Part shown: one piece after another, positions 32,582 to 41,112 of the stretch
Position numbering within the stretch: the first letter of the stretch is position 1
Layout: each line of letters begins with the position of its first letter
Origin: Streptomyces sp. B21-083
GTDB taxonomy: Bacteria; Actinomycetota; Actinomycetes; Streptomycetales; Streptomycetaceae
Direction of reading: 5' to 3'
Length of the DNA stretch: 64,000 bases
Assembly (NCBI RefSeq): GCF_036898825.1
Contig: NZ_JARUND010000002.1
Coordinates: 4,588,001 to 4,652,000, forward strand
The notes under the pieces: generated by a model
Databases searched by the model: none
Told to the model about the DNA's origin: nothing
The model's input: only the letters and a program-made list of their open reading frames with translations
Made by a program: the position numbers and the translations under genes

Positions 32582-33763
32582 GTGGACCGAATGCGGTTCG
32601 GTTGCTTCATATCTCCTCTGCACCCTCCGGGGGAGGATCCCAATCTCCTGCTCCGCCGGGACATCGCTCTCGCGGAACTGGCCGACGACCTCAATTTCGA
32701 CGAATTCTGGGTGGGTGAGCACCACTCGGCGGGCTGGGGCACCATCACCAGTCCGGAGCTGTTCATCGCGGCCGCCGCCGAACGGACCCGCCGGATCGTC
32801 TTCGCGACCGGTGTGATGACGCTGCCGTACCACCATCCCTTCATGGCTGCCGAGCGGGCGACGCAGCTGGACCATCTCACCCGGGGGCGCTTCATCCTGG
32901 GGGTGGGCGCGGGCTCCGTCCCCTCCGACATGCACATGCTGGGCATTCCGGTGGCCGACACCCGGCGCAGGACGGCCGAGTCGCTGGAGGCGGTCCTGCC
33001 CCTGCTGCGCGGCGAGGTCGTCAGCACCACCCGCGACTGGTTCGAACTCCACGACGCCCGACTCCAGTTGGGGTCGTTCGCCGCACAGGGCGTGGAGGTT
33101 GCGGTGGCCAGCGCACAGTCCCCCTTCGGTATGCGGCTCGCGGGCACCCACGGGGTCAGCCCGCTGTCGTACGTGGCTCCGCCGTGGGGCGCACCGCGCG
33201 CCGGGCACGGACTCGCCCTGGACCGGCTCGGCGAACAGTGGCGGCACTACGAGGACGCGGCGGCCTCTGCCGGGCGGAAGGCCGATCGCGCCGACTGGCG
33301 GCTGTTGCTGCCCGTCCACGTCTCCACCAGCCGCGAGCAGGCCCTGGAGGAGCTGTACGAGGGGTGGCTGTACCAGCGGGAGCACCTGTGGGTGCGCACC
33401 ATGGGTATGCCGCTGACGACCAGTGGCGTGGGCGCGCGCAAGGCGTTCGAGTACACCGTCGAGGCGGGCGGCATCATCGCCGGCTCTCCCGCTGACTGTG
33501 TCGCCGCCATCCGCGGTCTCCAGGAGAACAGCGAGGGGTTCGGCTGCCTGCTGCTGTCGCTGATGGACTGGGCCGCACCCGACCGGGTTCGCCGCAGTCT
33601 CGATCTGTTCGCTCGTCATGTCGCGCCCACTTTCCGTCACTCGGCCGCCGGCACCACCGCGTCCAACACCTGGGCCGCAGCGCACAAGGACGCCTTCCAG
33701 CAGGCGAACTCCCAGGCTCGGGACGCCGCCGTACGTGAGGCCGCTGCGGCGCCCTCGCACTGA
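32582..33763 (+). CDS. Luciferase-like flavin-dependent monooxygenase
   Basis: A 393-residue protein from GTG 32582, with GGAAAGG at 32568-32574; the in-frame ATG 32591 is less well placed. It is a bacterial-luciferase-fold (LLM) enzyme: DEFWVGEHHSAGWGTITSP near the N-terminus is the flavin/active-site strand, followed by RIVFATGVMTLPYHHPF and LGVGAGSVPSDMHMLGI. It needs reduced FMN from a separate reductase. Such enzymes oxidise C-H, N or S centres. It stands alone on the plus strand, facing the phosphonate operon, and may hydroxylate a phosphonate or peptide intermediate. Confidence 0.88.
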   Translation: MDRMRFGCFISPLHPPGEDPNLLLRRDIALAELADDLNFDEFWVGEHHSAGWGTITSPELFIAAAAERTRRIVFATGVMTLPYHHPFMAAERATQLDHLTRGRFILGVGAGSVPSDMHMLGIPVADTRRRTAESLEAVLPLLRGEVVSTTRDWFELHDARLQLGSFAAQGVEVAVASAQSPFGMRLAGTHGVSPLSYVAPPWGAPRAGHGLALDRLGEQWRHYEDAAASAGRKADRADWRLLLPVHVSTSREQALEELYEGWLYQREHLWVRTMGMPLTTSGVGARKAFEYTVEAGGIIAGSPADCVAAIRGLQENSEGFGCLLLSLMDWAAPDRVRRSLDLFARHVAPTFRHSAAGTTASNTWAAAHKDAFQQANSQARDAAVREAAAAPSH

Positions 33764-33874
33764 CCGGGCCCGCACCCCGGGGCCCATGTCCGAGAACCCT
33801 CCCCGGCCCTGTGTCCCGGGCAGGCCGACGGCCCGACGCGGGACGCGGCCGGCCGTGGCTCGTACCGTTTCCGG

Positions 33875-34699
33875 TCAGCGGGTGGCGGCAACGGCGTTCC
33901 GGTCCCGCCGCGTGATCGCCGGAAACAGCTCTTCACGCACGAACACGTGGTCCTCCGGGAAGTCGCACTCGGAGAACAGCAGGTCCCCGGAGACCTGGGA
34001 GACCTGGAGCCTGCCGAGGGTGAACAGGTACTGCCACATCTCCTCGTGCTCCGACAGGCGCCCGCCGTACCCGTACGGGCGCTGTCGTGGCGGGTCTCCG
34101 ACGGCCCAGCGCGTCAGCTCGGCCACCGACACCGCCTCGGCGGCGTCGAGGAGGATGAGGCCGAGGCTTTCGCCGAGCAGGTCCAGCCCGCTGGTCATGC
34201 CGCTCGCGAGACCCTTGCCGATGAGCACCGGCTGGGCCGGAGACCTGCCGTAGACCCGGACCTCCTCGGTGTCGCCGTTGGTCCGTTCGATGGTGAACAA
34301 CCGCGATCCGCGTGCGGCCGACACGTGGTCGAGCAGCGCCTGCTCGTACACGATGTCGGCGTCGCTGATCACGGTGCGGCAGCCGTGCGGCCTCCAGGCC
34401 AGCAGGGCCCTCAGGCCGGCCAGCATGCTGACGCTGGATCCGGTGCGCTCGCGGCCGTCGCCGCACACCACCAGTTCCACCACGTCGTCGGCGAACGGCT
34501 CGAACGCCGCGCGGTTGGCCGGGCTGACGACGAGGAAGACACGTTCGGCGCCTGCCCGGCGCAGCAGGTCCAGGTGCCGGCTGAGGAACGTGGGCCCCGC
34601 GGAGCCGTCGCTGCCGAGCGGCAGCAACGACTTCGGCCCGGACGAGGTGCCCATGCGCCGGTTCTCTCCGGCCGCGAGGACGACTGCGCTTTCCAGCAT
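33875..34699 (-). CDS. Small-molecule nucleotidyltransferase (candidate phosphonate cytidylyltransferase)
   Basis: A 274-residue protein from ATG 34699 with AAGGA upstream. The N-terminus VVLAAGENRRMG is the NTP-binding loop of sugar or alditol nucleotidyltransferases, with a downstream PKSLLPLG lysine. TVISDADIVYEQALL carries the metal-binding Asp pair. Nucleotidyltransferases of this fold make CMP-phosphonates in fosfomycin (Fom1 N-domain) and in AEP-activating systems (PntC). Being the last gene of the PEP mutase operon, next to a Fom3-like methylase that in fosfomycin needs a CMP-substrate, it probably makes a CMP-phosphonate. The nucleotide and acceptor are inferred. Confidence 0.82.
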   Translation of the reverse strand: MLESAVVLAAGENRRMGTSSGPKSLLPLGSDGSAGPTFLSRHLDLLRRAGAERVFLVVSPANRAAFEPFADDVVELVVCGDGRERTGSSVSMLAGLRALLAWRPHGCRTVISDADIVYEQALLDHVSAARGSRLFTIERTNGDTEEVRVYGRSPAQPVLIGKGLASGMTSGLDLLGESLGLILLDAAEAVSVAELTRWAVGDPPRQRPYGYGGRLSEHEEMWQYLFTLGRLQVSQVSGDLLFSECDFPEDHVFVREELFPAITRRDRNAVAATR

Positions 34700-34777
34700 G
34701 ACGGTTTCCTTCACTCCCTCGCGCGGCCCGGGCGGCCGGACGCGTTCGGCGTACGGATCAGTGCTGTTCCGGGTGTG

Positions 34778-34804
34778 CCGCCGGGGCGCGGCCCGCCCCG
34801 GCGG
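34778..34804 (-). terminator. Strong hairpin after the radical SAM gene
   Basis: Perfect 11-bp arms CCGCCGGGGCG and CGCCCCGGCGG flank a 5-base loop, starting about 20 bp past the radical SAM stop codon in the minus direction. It could terminate or attenuate transcription before the nucleotidyltransferase gene, giving that gene lower expression than the rest of the operon. Confidence 0.6.
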
Positions 34805-34824
34805 ACGTGCCCCGGGGGCGGGGG

Positions 34825-36498
34825 TCACCCGGTCGCGCCCGCGCTGATGATGGTCGAGGTGATGGCCGAGGCGGATCCCACGCAGATGCGCGACATGCGG
34901 TCCTTGTGGTCGCGGTACTTGCGCTCCCACGCCTCCGGGTCGCGTTGGTAGATGGCCCTGTTATAGCGCTCCAGGAAGCCGCTGACCAGCTCTTCCAGCC
35001 GCTCGGCCGCGATGTTGCTGAGCCTGAGCGTGGAGCGGGCGGTGTCGATGTGCAGCGCCCCTTCGTAGGTGATCGCGCCGTTGCTGACAGCCTGCTCGAA
35101 CAGCTCGGAGCCGGGGATCGCGGCGGCGATGAACACGTTGATCGAGTGGAAGGGGAGTTGTTCCACGAAGGCGAAGCCGTCCTTGATCTGCGCCTCGGTC
35201 TCCCCCGGCATGCCGACGACGAGGGTTCCGTGCATGAGCACGCCCAGGTCGTACAGGTAGGCCATCAGGTCGGGGACCTTGGTCAGGTCGACCGGCTTGC
35301 GATGCTGCTCCTTGAGCGTCTCCGCGTTGCCGCTGTCGAGCGAGAGGGTGATCTGGTAGAGGCCCGATTCGACCATGCGGTCCACGAGCGGCGCGCTGAG
35401 GGTGTTCACCATGATGCCGTTGGGCGTGCACCAGGGCAGCCCCAAAGGCACCATCTTCTCGAACAGTTCGGTGGCCCGCTTGCGCTCGAAGGTGAGGTTG
35501 TCGTCGGCGAACTGGACCTCGTCCACGCCGAAGGCGTCCTTGTAGTGCTGGATCTCGGCGATCACGTTGTCCACGGAGCGCGCGATGTACTGCTTGGAGA
35601 AGTTGGTGCTGGCGCAGAAGGTGCACCCCACAGGGCAGCCGCGCGAGGTGTAGAGGGGCAGGACGCGCTTGCCGCGCGGGTAGGGCGAGAACGGCACGTT
35701 GTGGGCGAAGTACTTCTCCACCGGCACCTTGTGATAGGCGGGAAAGGGGAGCGCGTCCAGGTCCGTGACCCGGGCGAACTGCGGATTCGCGAAGACCTTC
35801 CCCTCGTGCCGGCCCGCCAGCCCGTCGGCGCTGAGGTCGACGCGGCCGTCGGCGAGGTTGCGCAGAAAGTCCCCGAGCCGGATCTCGCCCTCGCCGCGCA
35901 GGACGTAGTCGATGAAGGGCACGTCGTCGGCCACCGCGTCCTGGAGGAAGCGGCGCGCGTAGATGCTCGCGTGCAGGCCGCCGGCGATCACGGTGGTCTC
36001 CGGCCGGACCTCCTTGACGAGCTGCGCGTAGCGGTAGAGGTTCTGGAGGTCGGAGGAGTAGATCATGGTGAATCCGACGACGTCGAACTCGTTCTCGGCG
36101 ATGTAGGCGCGGAATCGTTCCTCCGACATCCCCATGTTCCAGACGCCCTTGCCGACCGGCACCTCCTCGTCGATCCCCTCGACGATGCAGTCCAGTACGG
36201 AGACGTCGATGCCCTCCTTCTCCAGTGCCCCGGCGATGTAGCAGAGTCCGATCGGGGGGACGACGCGCTTGACCGCGCCCTCGTACATGCACATGGGCGG
36301 CATCACCAGCAGCGTGCGGGGGATGCGGCCCAGCGGCTCCCGCACCTGGACGATCCTCGATTCCGGCCGGGGTTTGCGCACCCGGGCCGTCTCGTCCTTC
36401 TCCGCCAGATAGAGGCGCAGCGGGCTGTCCTGCGGGAGCTGCGCGTCGAGCTTGTTCTGCTTGACCCGCAGGTCCTGGTCCGGCGTCGTCTCGGGCAC
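34825..36498 (-). CDS. Cobalamin-binding radical SAM methyltransferase, Fom3-like
   Basis: A 557-residue protein from GTG 36498 with AGGAG upstream. An N-terminal B12-binding region (LLVMPPMCMYEGAVKRVVPP then IGLCYIAGALEKEGIDVSVL) precedes the radical SAM core. The iron-sulfur motif is SRGCPVGCTFCAST (about residue 288). QFADDNLTFERKRATELFEK and GLPWCTPNGI resemble the corresponding stretches of Fom3 as I recall them. Class B methylases put methyl groups on unreactive carbon or phosphorus. In fosfomycin the substrate is CMP-hydroxyethylphosphonate; in bialaphos PhpK methylates phosphorus. With a nucleotidyltransferase next door, methylation of a CMP-phosphonate is the best guess. Confidence 0.9.
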   Translation of the reverse strand: MPETTPDQDLRVKQNKLDAQLPQDSPLRLYLAEKDETARVRKPRPESRIVQVREPLGRIPRTLLVMPPMCMYEGAVKRVVPPIGLCYIAGALEKEGIDVSVLDCIVEGIDEEVPVGKGVWNMGMSEERFRAYIAENEFDVVGFTMIYSSDLQNLYRYAQLVKEVRPETTVIAGGLHASIYARRFLQDAVADDVPFIDYVLRGEGEIRLGDFLRNLADGRVDLSADGLAGRHEGKVFANPQFARVTDLDALPFPAYHKVPVEKYFAHNVPFSPYPRGKRVLPLYTSRGCPVGCTFCASTNFSKQYIARSVDNVIAEIQHYKDAFGVDEVQFADDNLTFERKRATELFEKMVPLGLPWCTPNGIMVNTLSAPLVDRMVESGLYQITLSLDSGNAETLKEQHRKPVDLTKVPDLMAYLYDLGVLMHGTLVVGMPGETEAQIKDGFAFVEQLPFHSINVFIAAAIPGSELFEQAVSNGAITYEGALHIDTARSTLRLSNIAAERLEELVSGFLERYNRAIYQRDPEAWERKYRDHKDRMSRICVGSASAITSTIISAGATG

Positions 36499-36575
36499 GG
36501 CCTCTCCTGTCAGTCGGTGTTCCCTGGATACGGGCGGGACCGGGCCACGGCCGCCGTCGGCGGAAGACGGCGGCG

Positions 36576-37829
36576 TCACCGGGTACGGTCCGGGCCCGCG
36601 ACGGTGGCCGCGAATCTGGCCGCGACCTCCGGCGGAGCGAGCGCGGGCCGGCCGAGGGAGGGATCGGACCCGGGACGGATGCGGACGCGCACGAGATGCG
36701 GACCGGGTGCCGCCCGCGCCCGCTCACTCGACGCGCGCAGGCCGGCGATGTCGGCGACCTCGGCCGCGGTGGAGTAGCCGCAGGCCAGGGCCACCGCGCA
36801 GAAGTCGACGGCCGCCGAGAAGGTGGCCTGGCCGCCTGTCGACTCGTAACTCTCGTTGTCGAGGACGATGTGGAGCAGGCGTCCGGGTGCCTGCCGCCCG
36901 ATGGTCGCCATGGCCTCCAGCCGCATGAGGGCCGCACCGTCGCCGTCGAGGACGATGACGTCCCGCTCTGGCGCGCCCAGCGCGACGCCGAGGCCGATGC
37001 TCGACGCGCACCCCATGGAACCGACCACGTAGAGGTTGGCGGCGCGGTCCCGGTCACGCTCCAGTTCGCGTGCGGTCTTGCCGGTGGTCGCCACCACCAG
37101 GGTGTCCGGCGCCGCCGTGTCGACGACGGTCCTGATCGCCTCCGCCCGGAGCATCGGCGCTGCTGCGGCCGGGATTTCGCCCTGGGGCCGTGCGTACGGC
37201 GCGAGGGCGCCCTTGTGCACGAGGAAGGCGTACGGCAGGCCGGTGCGGTCCATGTGGAGGGCCGCCCTGGCGAGCGCCGGGCCCACCTCCGTCGCCGTGA
37301 CGGGGAACTCCTCATGGCTGATCCGCATCGAGGTCAGCAGTTCCGGGGTGATGGCCCCCATCAGCTGGTGCTGGGGCTCGTCCTGGTGCCCGGGCTCGCC
37401 CCGCCAGGTGATCAGGAGCAGGACGGGCAGGCGCAGCGTGTAGCAGAGCGAGGTCAGCGGGTTGACCGCGTTGCCGAGGCCCGAGTTCTGGAGGATGACG
37501 ACCGGGCTGTGGCCGGTCAGCCGGGAGCCGGCCGCGATAGCCACGGCCTCTCCTTCGTTGGCGGCGGCCAGGTAGGCGTCCGGGTGCTCCGCTTCGAGGA
37601 CGCTGATGAGCGGCCCGAGGAAGGAGCAGGGCACGCCGGTGAAGGGCCCGAAGCCGGCCTGGACGAAGAGGTCGGCCACCGCGGAGGCGTCGAGCGCCCC
37701 GGCGGGGCGTCCCGGGCGGGGGGCCGCGGCCACCGGCCCCCGGCGGTCCGTGTCCCTCGCGTCGTCAATGGCCGGTGGGGTCCCGGTCGCGGCGGCGTCC
37801 GGTGGGGCCGTGCGGGCGGAGGGCTCCAC
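36576..37829 (-). CDS. ppd: Phosphonopyruvate decarboxylase
   Basis: A 417-residue ThDP enzyme from GTG 37829, with AAAGGA upstream. FTGVPCSFLGPLISVLE near the N-terminus and AANEGEAVAIAAG (catalytic Glu) are typical of Ppd. QNSGLGNAVNPLTSL and WRGEPGHQDEPQHQLMG follow. The ThDP-Mg motif is GDGAALMRLEAMATIG to LDNESYESTGGQ. The first about 50 residues are an Ala/Pro-rich extension. It decarboxylates phosphonopyruvate to phosphonoacetaldehyde, pulling the unfavourable PEP mutase equilibrium. It lies in the pepM operon. Confidence 0.95.
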   Translation of the reverse strand: MEPSARTAPPDAAATGTPPAIDDARDTDRRGPVAAAPRPGRPAGALDASAVADLFVQAGFGPFTGVPCSFLGPLISVLEAEHPDAYLAAANEGEAVAIAAGSRLTGHSPVVILQNSGLGNAVNPLTSLCYTLRLPVLLLITWRGEPGHQDEPQHQLMGAITPELLTSMRISHEEFPVTATEVGPALARAALHMDRTGLPYAFLVHKGALAPYARPQGEIPAAAAPMLRAEAIRTVVDTAAPDTLVVATTGKTARELERDRDRAANLYVVGSMGCASSIGLGVALGAPERDVIVLDGDGAALMRLEAMATIGRQAPGRLLHIVLDNESYESTGGQATFSAAVDFCAVALACGYSTAAEVADIAGLRASSERARAAPGPHLVRVRIRPGSDPSLGRPALAPPEVAARFAATVAGPDRTR

Positions 37830-37967
37830 GGTCGGTTCCTTTCTCTGGAGCCCGCGATCGCGGGGCGGCGGCCGGTCGGGCCGCACGGGCGGCCTGTACG
37901 CGGGATCGTCCTCGGGGCGCCGGGGCGCCTCGGGAACGGAAAGCCGGGACGGCTGGGAGTCTGGGAG

Positions 37968-37989
37968 CCCCGATTCCCGGGAGTCGGGG
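37968..37989 (-). terminator. Short hairpin after the NTP_transf_5 gene
   Basis: Arms CCCCGA and TCGGGG enclose a near-palindromic TTCCCGGGAG, 14 bp downstream of the stop at 38003 in the minus direction. The 170-bp gap to the decarboxylase gene also suggests a transcript end or processing site here. Confidence 0.4.
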
Positions 37990-38002
37990 GAAGAGCCGGG
38001 GT

Positions 38003-39181
38003 TCAGGCGTGCGGCACGTTGGACTGCGCGCTGTCCCGGCCGCGCCCGGTGTCGAAGAGCCGGTCCAGGAAAGGCAGCGACCAGCGGGCGGTCAGGCCGT
38101 CGAGGGTGCCGTACTGGTCGAGGTAGCCGGTGTCCTCGGGCCGCAGGGTGTCGAGCACCCGGGCCGGAATCGCCCCGGGGTAGAGGAGTTCGGTGTGATG
38201 GAGCGCGTAGTAGGCGATCCCCGCCGCGTCGTACTGCTTGGTGCGGTCGGTGAAGTCGTCCCACTCGGTGTCGCCGAAGTCCGCCGCGAAGAGGCTGACG
38301 TCGAGGAACTTGCTGATCTGGAGGTCCACACTGTCCTCGATGAACCGCAGGCTGGTGGCTTCCTTGTGCAGGTGGGAGCAGAGGTCCAGGAGCGCGTCGA
38401 CCGGTTCGGCCACCCAGGTGCCGGTGCCGCACAGGACCACCGGGACCCGGCGCCGCAGCAGTTCGGCGGCGCTCGCGCTGCTGCCGGACTTGCGCTGGAA
38501 GATGTCGTGACACAGGTCCACGTTGTACTCGGACACGTCGGGCCGGTTGCCTGCCTTGAGGTACGGCAGCTGGTTGCTCAGGTTCAACCGCCAGAAGAGT
38601 TGGGTCTCCCGTTTGAAGGGTTCGATCCGGTCGCCGTCGGCGGCGAGGTTGCCCTGGAGGTAGCCCAGGCGGACCAGAACCTCGTGGGCGAGCGGGGCGT
38701 CGGACCGGTCGACGAGCAGGTCGAGGTCGCTGATCCGCCGTACCGAGGCGTCGTGGTAGACCCCCTCGGCCAGCGAGAACCCCTTGCGGACCGCGTACGG
38801 GACGCCCGCGTCCGCCAGCTCCTTGAGCACCAGGCCGAACTCGTCGGAGAGGGCCTGGTTGCGCTGCCGGTTGCCGAGGTGGGCCGAGGCGAAGAGCCAG
38901 GGGTAGGGAAAGCCTTTGGCATCCCCGGCGGGGCGCCCCAGACGGTACGTGTGCACATGGCGGCCGACCAGCGGGAGCAGCTTGTGCCGGGCCGCCGCGT
39001 CGAGGAACGCACCCCAGTCCAGGTCGTCGCGGCCGGCGAGGGAACGCGCGAGTGCCACCTGGTCGGCGTCCGGACGGAGCCGGGCCAGGACCAGGAGCAG
39101 CCGGGCGTACGGCGGCAGCCCCGCCGCCTCCGGCGGTTCCGGGAGACTGCCCGTCGTGTTCGGCACTGCTTCCTGTGTCAT
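38003..39181 (-). CDS. NTP_transf_5-like nucleotidyltransferase family protein
   Basis: A 392-residue protein whose ATG 39181 overlaps the upstream PLP synthase stop. The central RISDLDLLVDRSDAPLAHEVL has the acidic pair of pol-beta-type nucleotidyltransferases, preceded by YAVRKGFSLAEGVYH (Lys, Gly). The layout matches uncharacterised NTP_transf_5 proteins often found in natural-product and surface-polysaccharide loci. The C-terminal half is helical with no further motif. In this operon it could adenylylate or otherwise nucleotidylate a small molecule. The function is unknown. Confidence 0.75.
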   Translation of the reverse strand: MTQEAVPNTTGSLPEPPEAAGLPPYARLLLVLARLRPDADQVALARSLAGRDDLDWGAFLDAAARHKLLPLVGRHVHTYRLGRPAGDAKGFPYPWLFASAHLGNRQRNQALSDEFGLVLKELADAGVPYAVRKGFSLAEGVYHDASVRRISDLDLLVDRSDAPLAHEVLVRLGYLQGNLAADGDRIEPFKRETQLFWRLNLSNQLPYLKAGNRPDVSEYNVDLCHDIFQRKSGSSASAAELLRRRVPVVLCGTGTWVAEPVDALLDLCSHLHKEATSLRFIEDSVDLQISKFLDVSLFAADFGDTEWDDFTDRTKQYDAAGIAYYALHHTELLYPGAIPARVLDTLRPEDTGYLDQYGTLDGLTARWSLPFLDRLFDTGRGRDSAQSNVPHA

Positions 39182-40200
39182 CGCTGCCTCTCCTCGCCCG
39201 CCCGGCCGGCGGGTGTCGCCGGGCCCGTCAGGGGGCCCTCGTGTGTGTCTGATGCGGTGAGGCTGTAGGTGGCCGCCACCCAGTCGTCGTCGTACAGCGT
39301 GTCGAGGTAGCGGTCACCCAGGTCGGGGGCTATCGCCACGGCCGTGAGCGGCCGTCCGTCGTCCTGCCGGGCGAACCAGCGCTCCACCCCGCTCACCACG
39401 GTGCCGGTGGAACCGCCCGCGAGGACACCGCTGCGGGCGAGCCGCCGGCACATGCGGATCGTCTCCGTCTCGGGCACACGCACCACTTCGTGGGCGAGTC
39501 CGTCGACGACGAAGGGCATGGCCTCGCTGGCTCCCAGACCGGGGATGTACCGGGGTCCCGAGGGCATCCCGAAGTTGACCGAGCCGACGCTGTCGACCGC
39601 GACGATCCGCACGTGCCGGAAGTTCTCCCGGAAGAAGCGCGAACAGCCGGCGAGGGTGCCGCCGGTGCCCGCGCCGACGAACAGGACGTCCAGGTCCGGG
39701 AACTGTTTGGCGATGAGCGGCGCGGTGATCTCGTAGTGCGCCAGCCAGTTCGCCGGGTTCTCGTACTGGTCGAGGCAGACGAAGTCGTCGTGCCGTTCAC
39801 AGAGTTCGCGCACCCGGCGCTTGCGTGCCGCGAGGTAACTGCCGCTCGGGTCGGGGCCGTCGACCACCTGTACCTCGCTGCCGAGGGCTTTCATGAGCTT
39901 CATGGTGGTGGGGCTGCACTTGGGGTCGGTGACGCAGACGAAGCGCAGCGACCGGGCCGCCGCCACGACGCTGAGCGCCACGCCGAGATTGCCCGACGAC
40001 GACTCCACCAAGGTGGTGGTGTCCGTGATGACCCCGCTGCGGATGCCCTCCGTGACCATGGAGACCGCGGTACGCAGCTTGACCGATCCCGCGAAGTTGA
40101 ACCCTTCGCATTTGAGCATCACGTTGATACCGACCACTTTGCCGAGGTCGAGGTAGATGTCGGTATCGAGTAGTTCGTCGGCTGCGGAGATTATGGTCAA
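39178..40200 (-). CDS. sbnA: Cysteine-synthase-fold PLP enzyme, SbnA-like (L-Dap pathway)
   Basis: A 340-residue fold-type II PLP enzyme starting at TTG 40200, with GAGAGG upstream. The Schiff-base Lys is in NFAGSVKLRTA (residue 41), phosphate-binding SSSGNLGVAL follows, and GAGTGGTLAGC is the late glycine loop. MLKCEGFNFAGSVK resembles SbnA rather than cysteine synthases (NPGGSVKDR). SbnA joins O-phosphoserine and glutamate to give N-(amino-carboxyethyl)-glutamate, which SbnB splits oxidatively to L-2,3-diaminopropionate. A clear SbnB homologue is at 54849, supporting this over cysteine synthesis. It lies 45 bp after pepM in the same operon. Confidence 0.85.
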   Translation of the reverse strand: MTIISAADELLDTDIYLDLGKVVGINVMLKCEGFNFAGSVKLRTAVSMVTEGIRSGVITDTTTLVESSSGNLGVALSVVAAARSLRFVCVTDPKCSPTTMKLMKALGSEVQVVDGPDPSGSYLAARKRRVRELCERHDDFVCLDQYENPANWLAHYEITAPLIAKQFPDLDVLFVGAGTGGTLAGCSRFFRENFRHVRIVAVDSVGSVNFGMPSGPRYIPGLGASEAMPFVVDGLAHEVVRVPETETIRMCRRLARSGVLAGGSTGTVVSGVERWFARQDDGRPLTAVAIAPDLGDRYLDTLYDDDWVAATYSLTASDTHEGPLTGPATPAGRAGEERQR

Positions 40201-40245
40201 TTTCGGCCTCTCATCGCCCGGCCGTCCCCCGGTATGCGATCGGTT

Positions 40246-41112
40246 TCATGCGTCGAGCTCGCACCAGGCGTCGAAGCGCTGGAGGGCGAAGATGTCCTGG
40301 ACGGACGCGATGGAGTCCTCGACCGCCGTGGTGTCGCCGTTCGTGTACACCGAGCGATAGGTGGTGCGGAGCGCGCTGACGGTGGCACGCAGTCCGTGAT
40401 TCGCGTAGATGACTGCCGATACGCCGGCTTTCTGTATGTCGTCGATGTGCCAGTCCGGATAGGTGGTGGGCACGATGACGACCGGGCAGCGGAAATCCCA
40501 CCCGTCGAGGAAACCGACGATCTGGTCGCGCGTCTTCTGCTTGGAGTGCACGAGGACAGCATCCGCTCCGGCGTCCGCGTACCGGCGGCAGCGCTCCAGC
40601 GCGGCCTCCACGCCGAGGCCGCTGATCATGGCCTCGGTGCGGGCGATGACGAACATGTCCGGTCCGGACTGGGCCCGCTTCGCGGTGGTTATCTTCCGGG
40701 CGAACTCCTCGGCACTCTCCAAGTGCTGGCCGCCGTCGGCGAAGCTGTTCCGCTTGGGGAAGAGCTTGTCCTCGATGCACACGGCGGTGAGGCCGGCCGC
40801 CTCGAACTCGTGGATCATGTGGGCCGCGTTGAGGATGCCCCCGTAACCCGTGTCGCAGTCGGTGACGACCGGAATGGTGAGCGCGCTCTGCGTATGGGCA
40901 GCCGCCTGAAGGTACTCGGACATGCTCAGCAGACTGGCGTCAGGCAGACCCCGCGACGAGGACACCTCCAGCGAGGAGGACCAGACCGCCTGGAATCCGG
41001 CTTCCTGTGCCAGCAGCCCTCCCAGCGCGCTGTGCGCGCCGGCCACGCGGATCACGCCGTCCTTTGCGCCGGTGAGTACGGATCGAAATGACGGAAAACT
41101 GGTGCGCTGCAT
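40246..41112 (-). CDS. pepM: Phosphoenolpyruvate phosphomutase
   Basis: A 288-residue (beta/alpha)8 enzyme from ATG 41112, first gene of the minus-strand phosphonate operon. The diagnostic loop EDKxxPKxNSF appears as EDKLFPKRNSF at residues 114-124, which separates true PEP mutases from isocitrate-lyase relatives. VVTDCDTGYGG supplies Mg-binding Asp residues, and VWSSSLEVSSSRGLPD is the usual substrate strand. It rearranges PEP to phosphonopyruvate, forming the C-P bond that starts nearly all phosphonate natural products. This one gene marks the region as a phosphonate cluster. Confidence 0.97.
   Translation of the reverse strand: MQRTSFPSFRSVLTGAKDGVIRVAGAHSALGGLLAQEAGFQAVWSSSLEVSSSRGLPDASLLSMSEYLQAAAHTQSALTIPVVTDCDTGYGGILNAAHMIHEFEAAGLTAVCIEDKLFPKRNSFADGGQHLESAEEFARKITTAKRAQSGPDMFVIARTEAMISGLGVEAALERCRRYADAGADAVLVHSKQKTRDQIVGFLDGWDFRCPVVIVPTTYPDWHIDDIQKAGVSAVIYANHGLRATVSALRTTYRSVYTNGDTTAVEDSIASVQDIFALQRFDAWCELDA

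Noticed and set aside
34825..36498. Assignment as a phosphinothricin-type P-methylase (PhpK)
   Set aside because: Not excluded, but other bialaphos-specific genes are absent and the neighbouring nucleotidyltransferase fits Fom3-like logic better.
34961..37315. 784-residue minus-strand frame overlapping the radical SAM and decarboxylase genes
   Set aside because: It is a frame-shifted shadow of two well-supported genes on the same strand and is rich in Arg/Pro/Ala.
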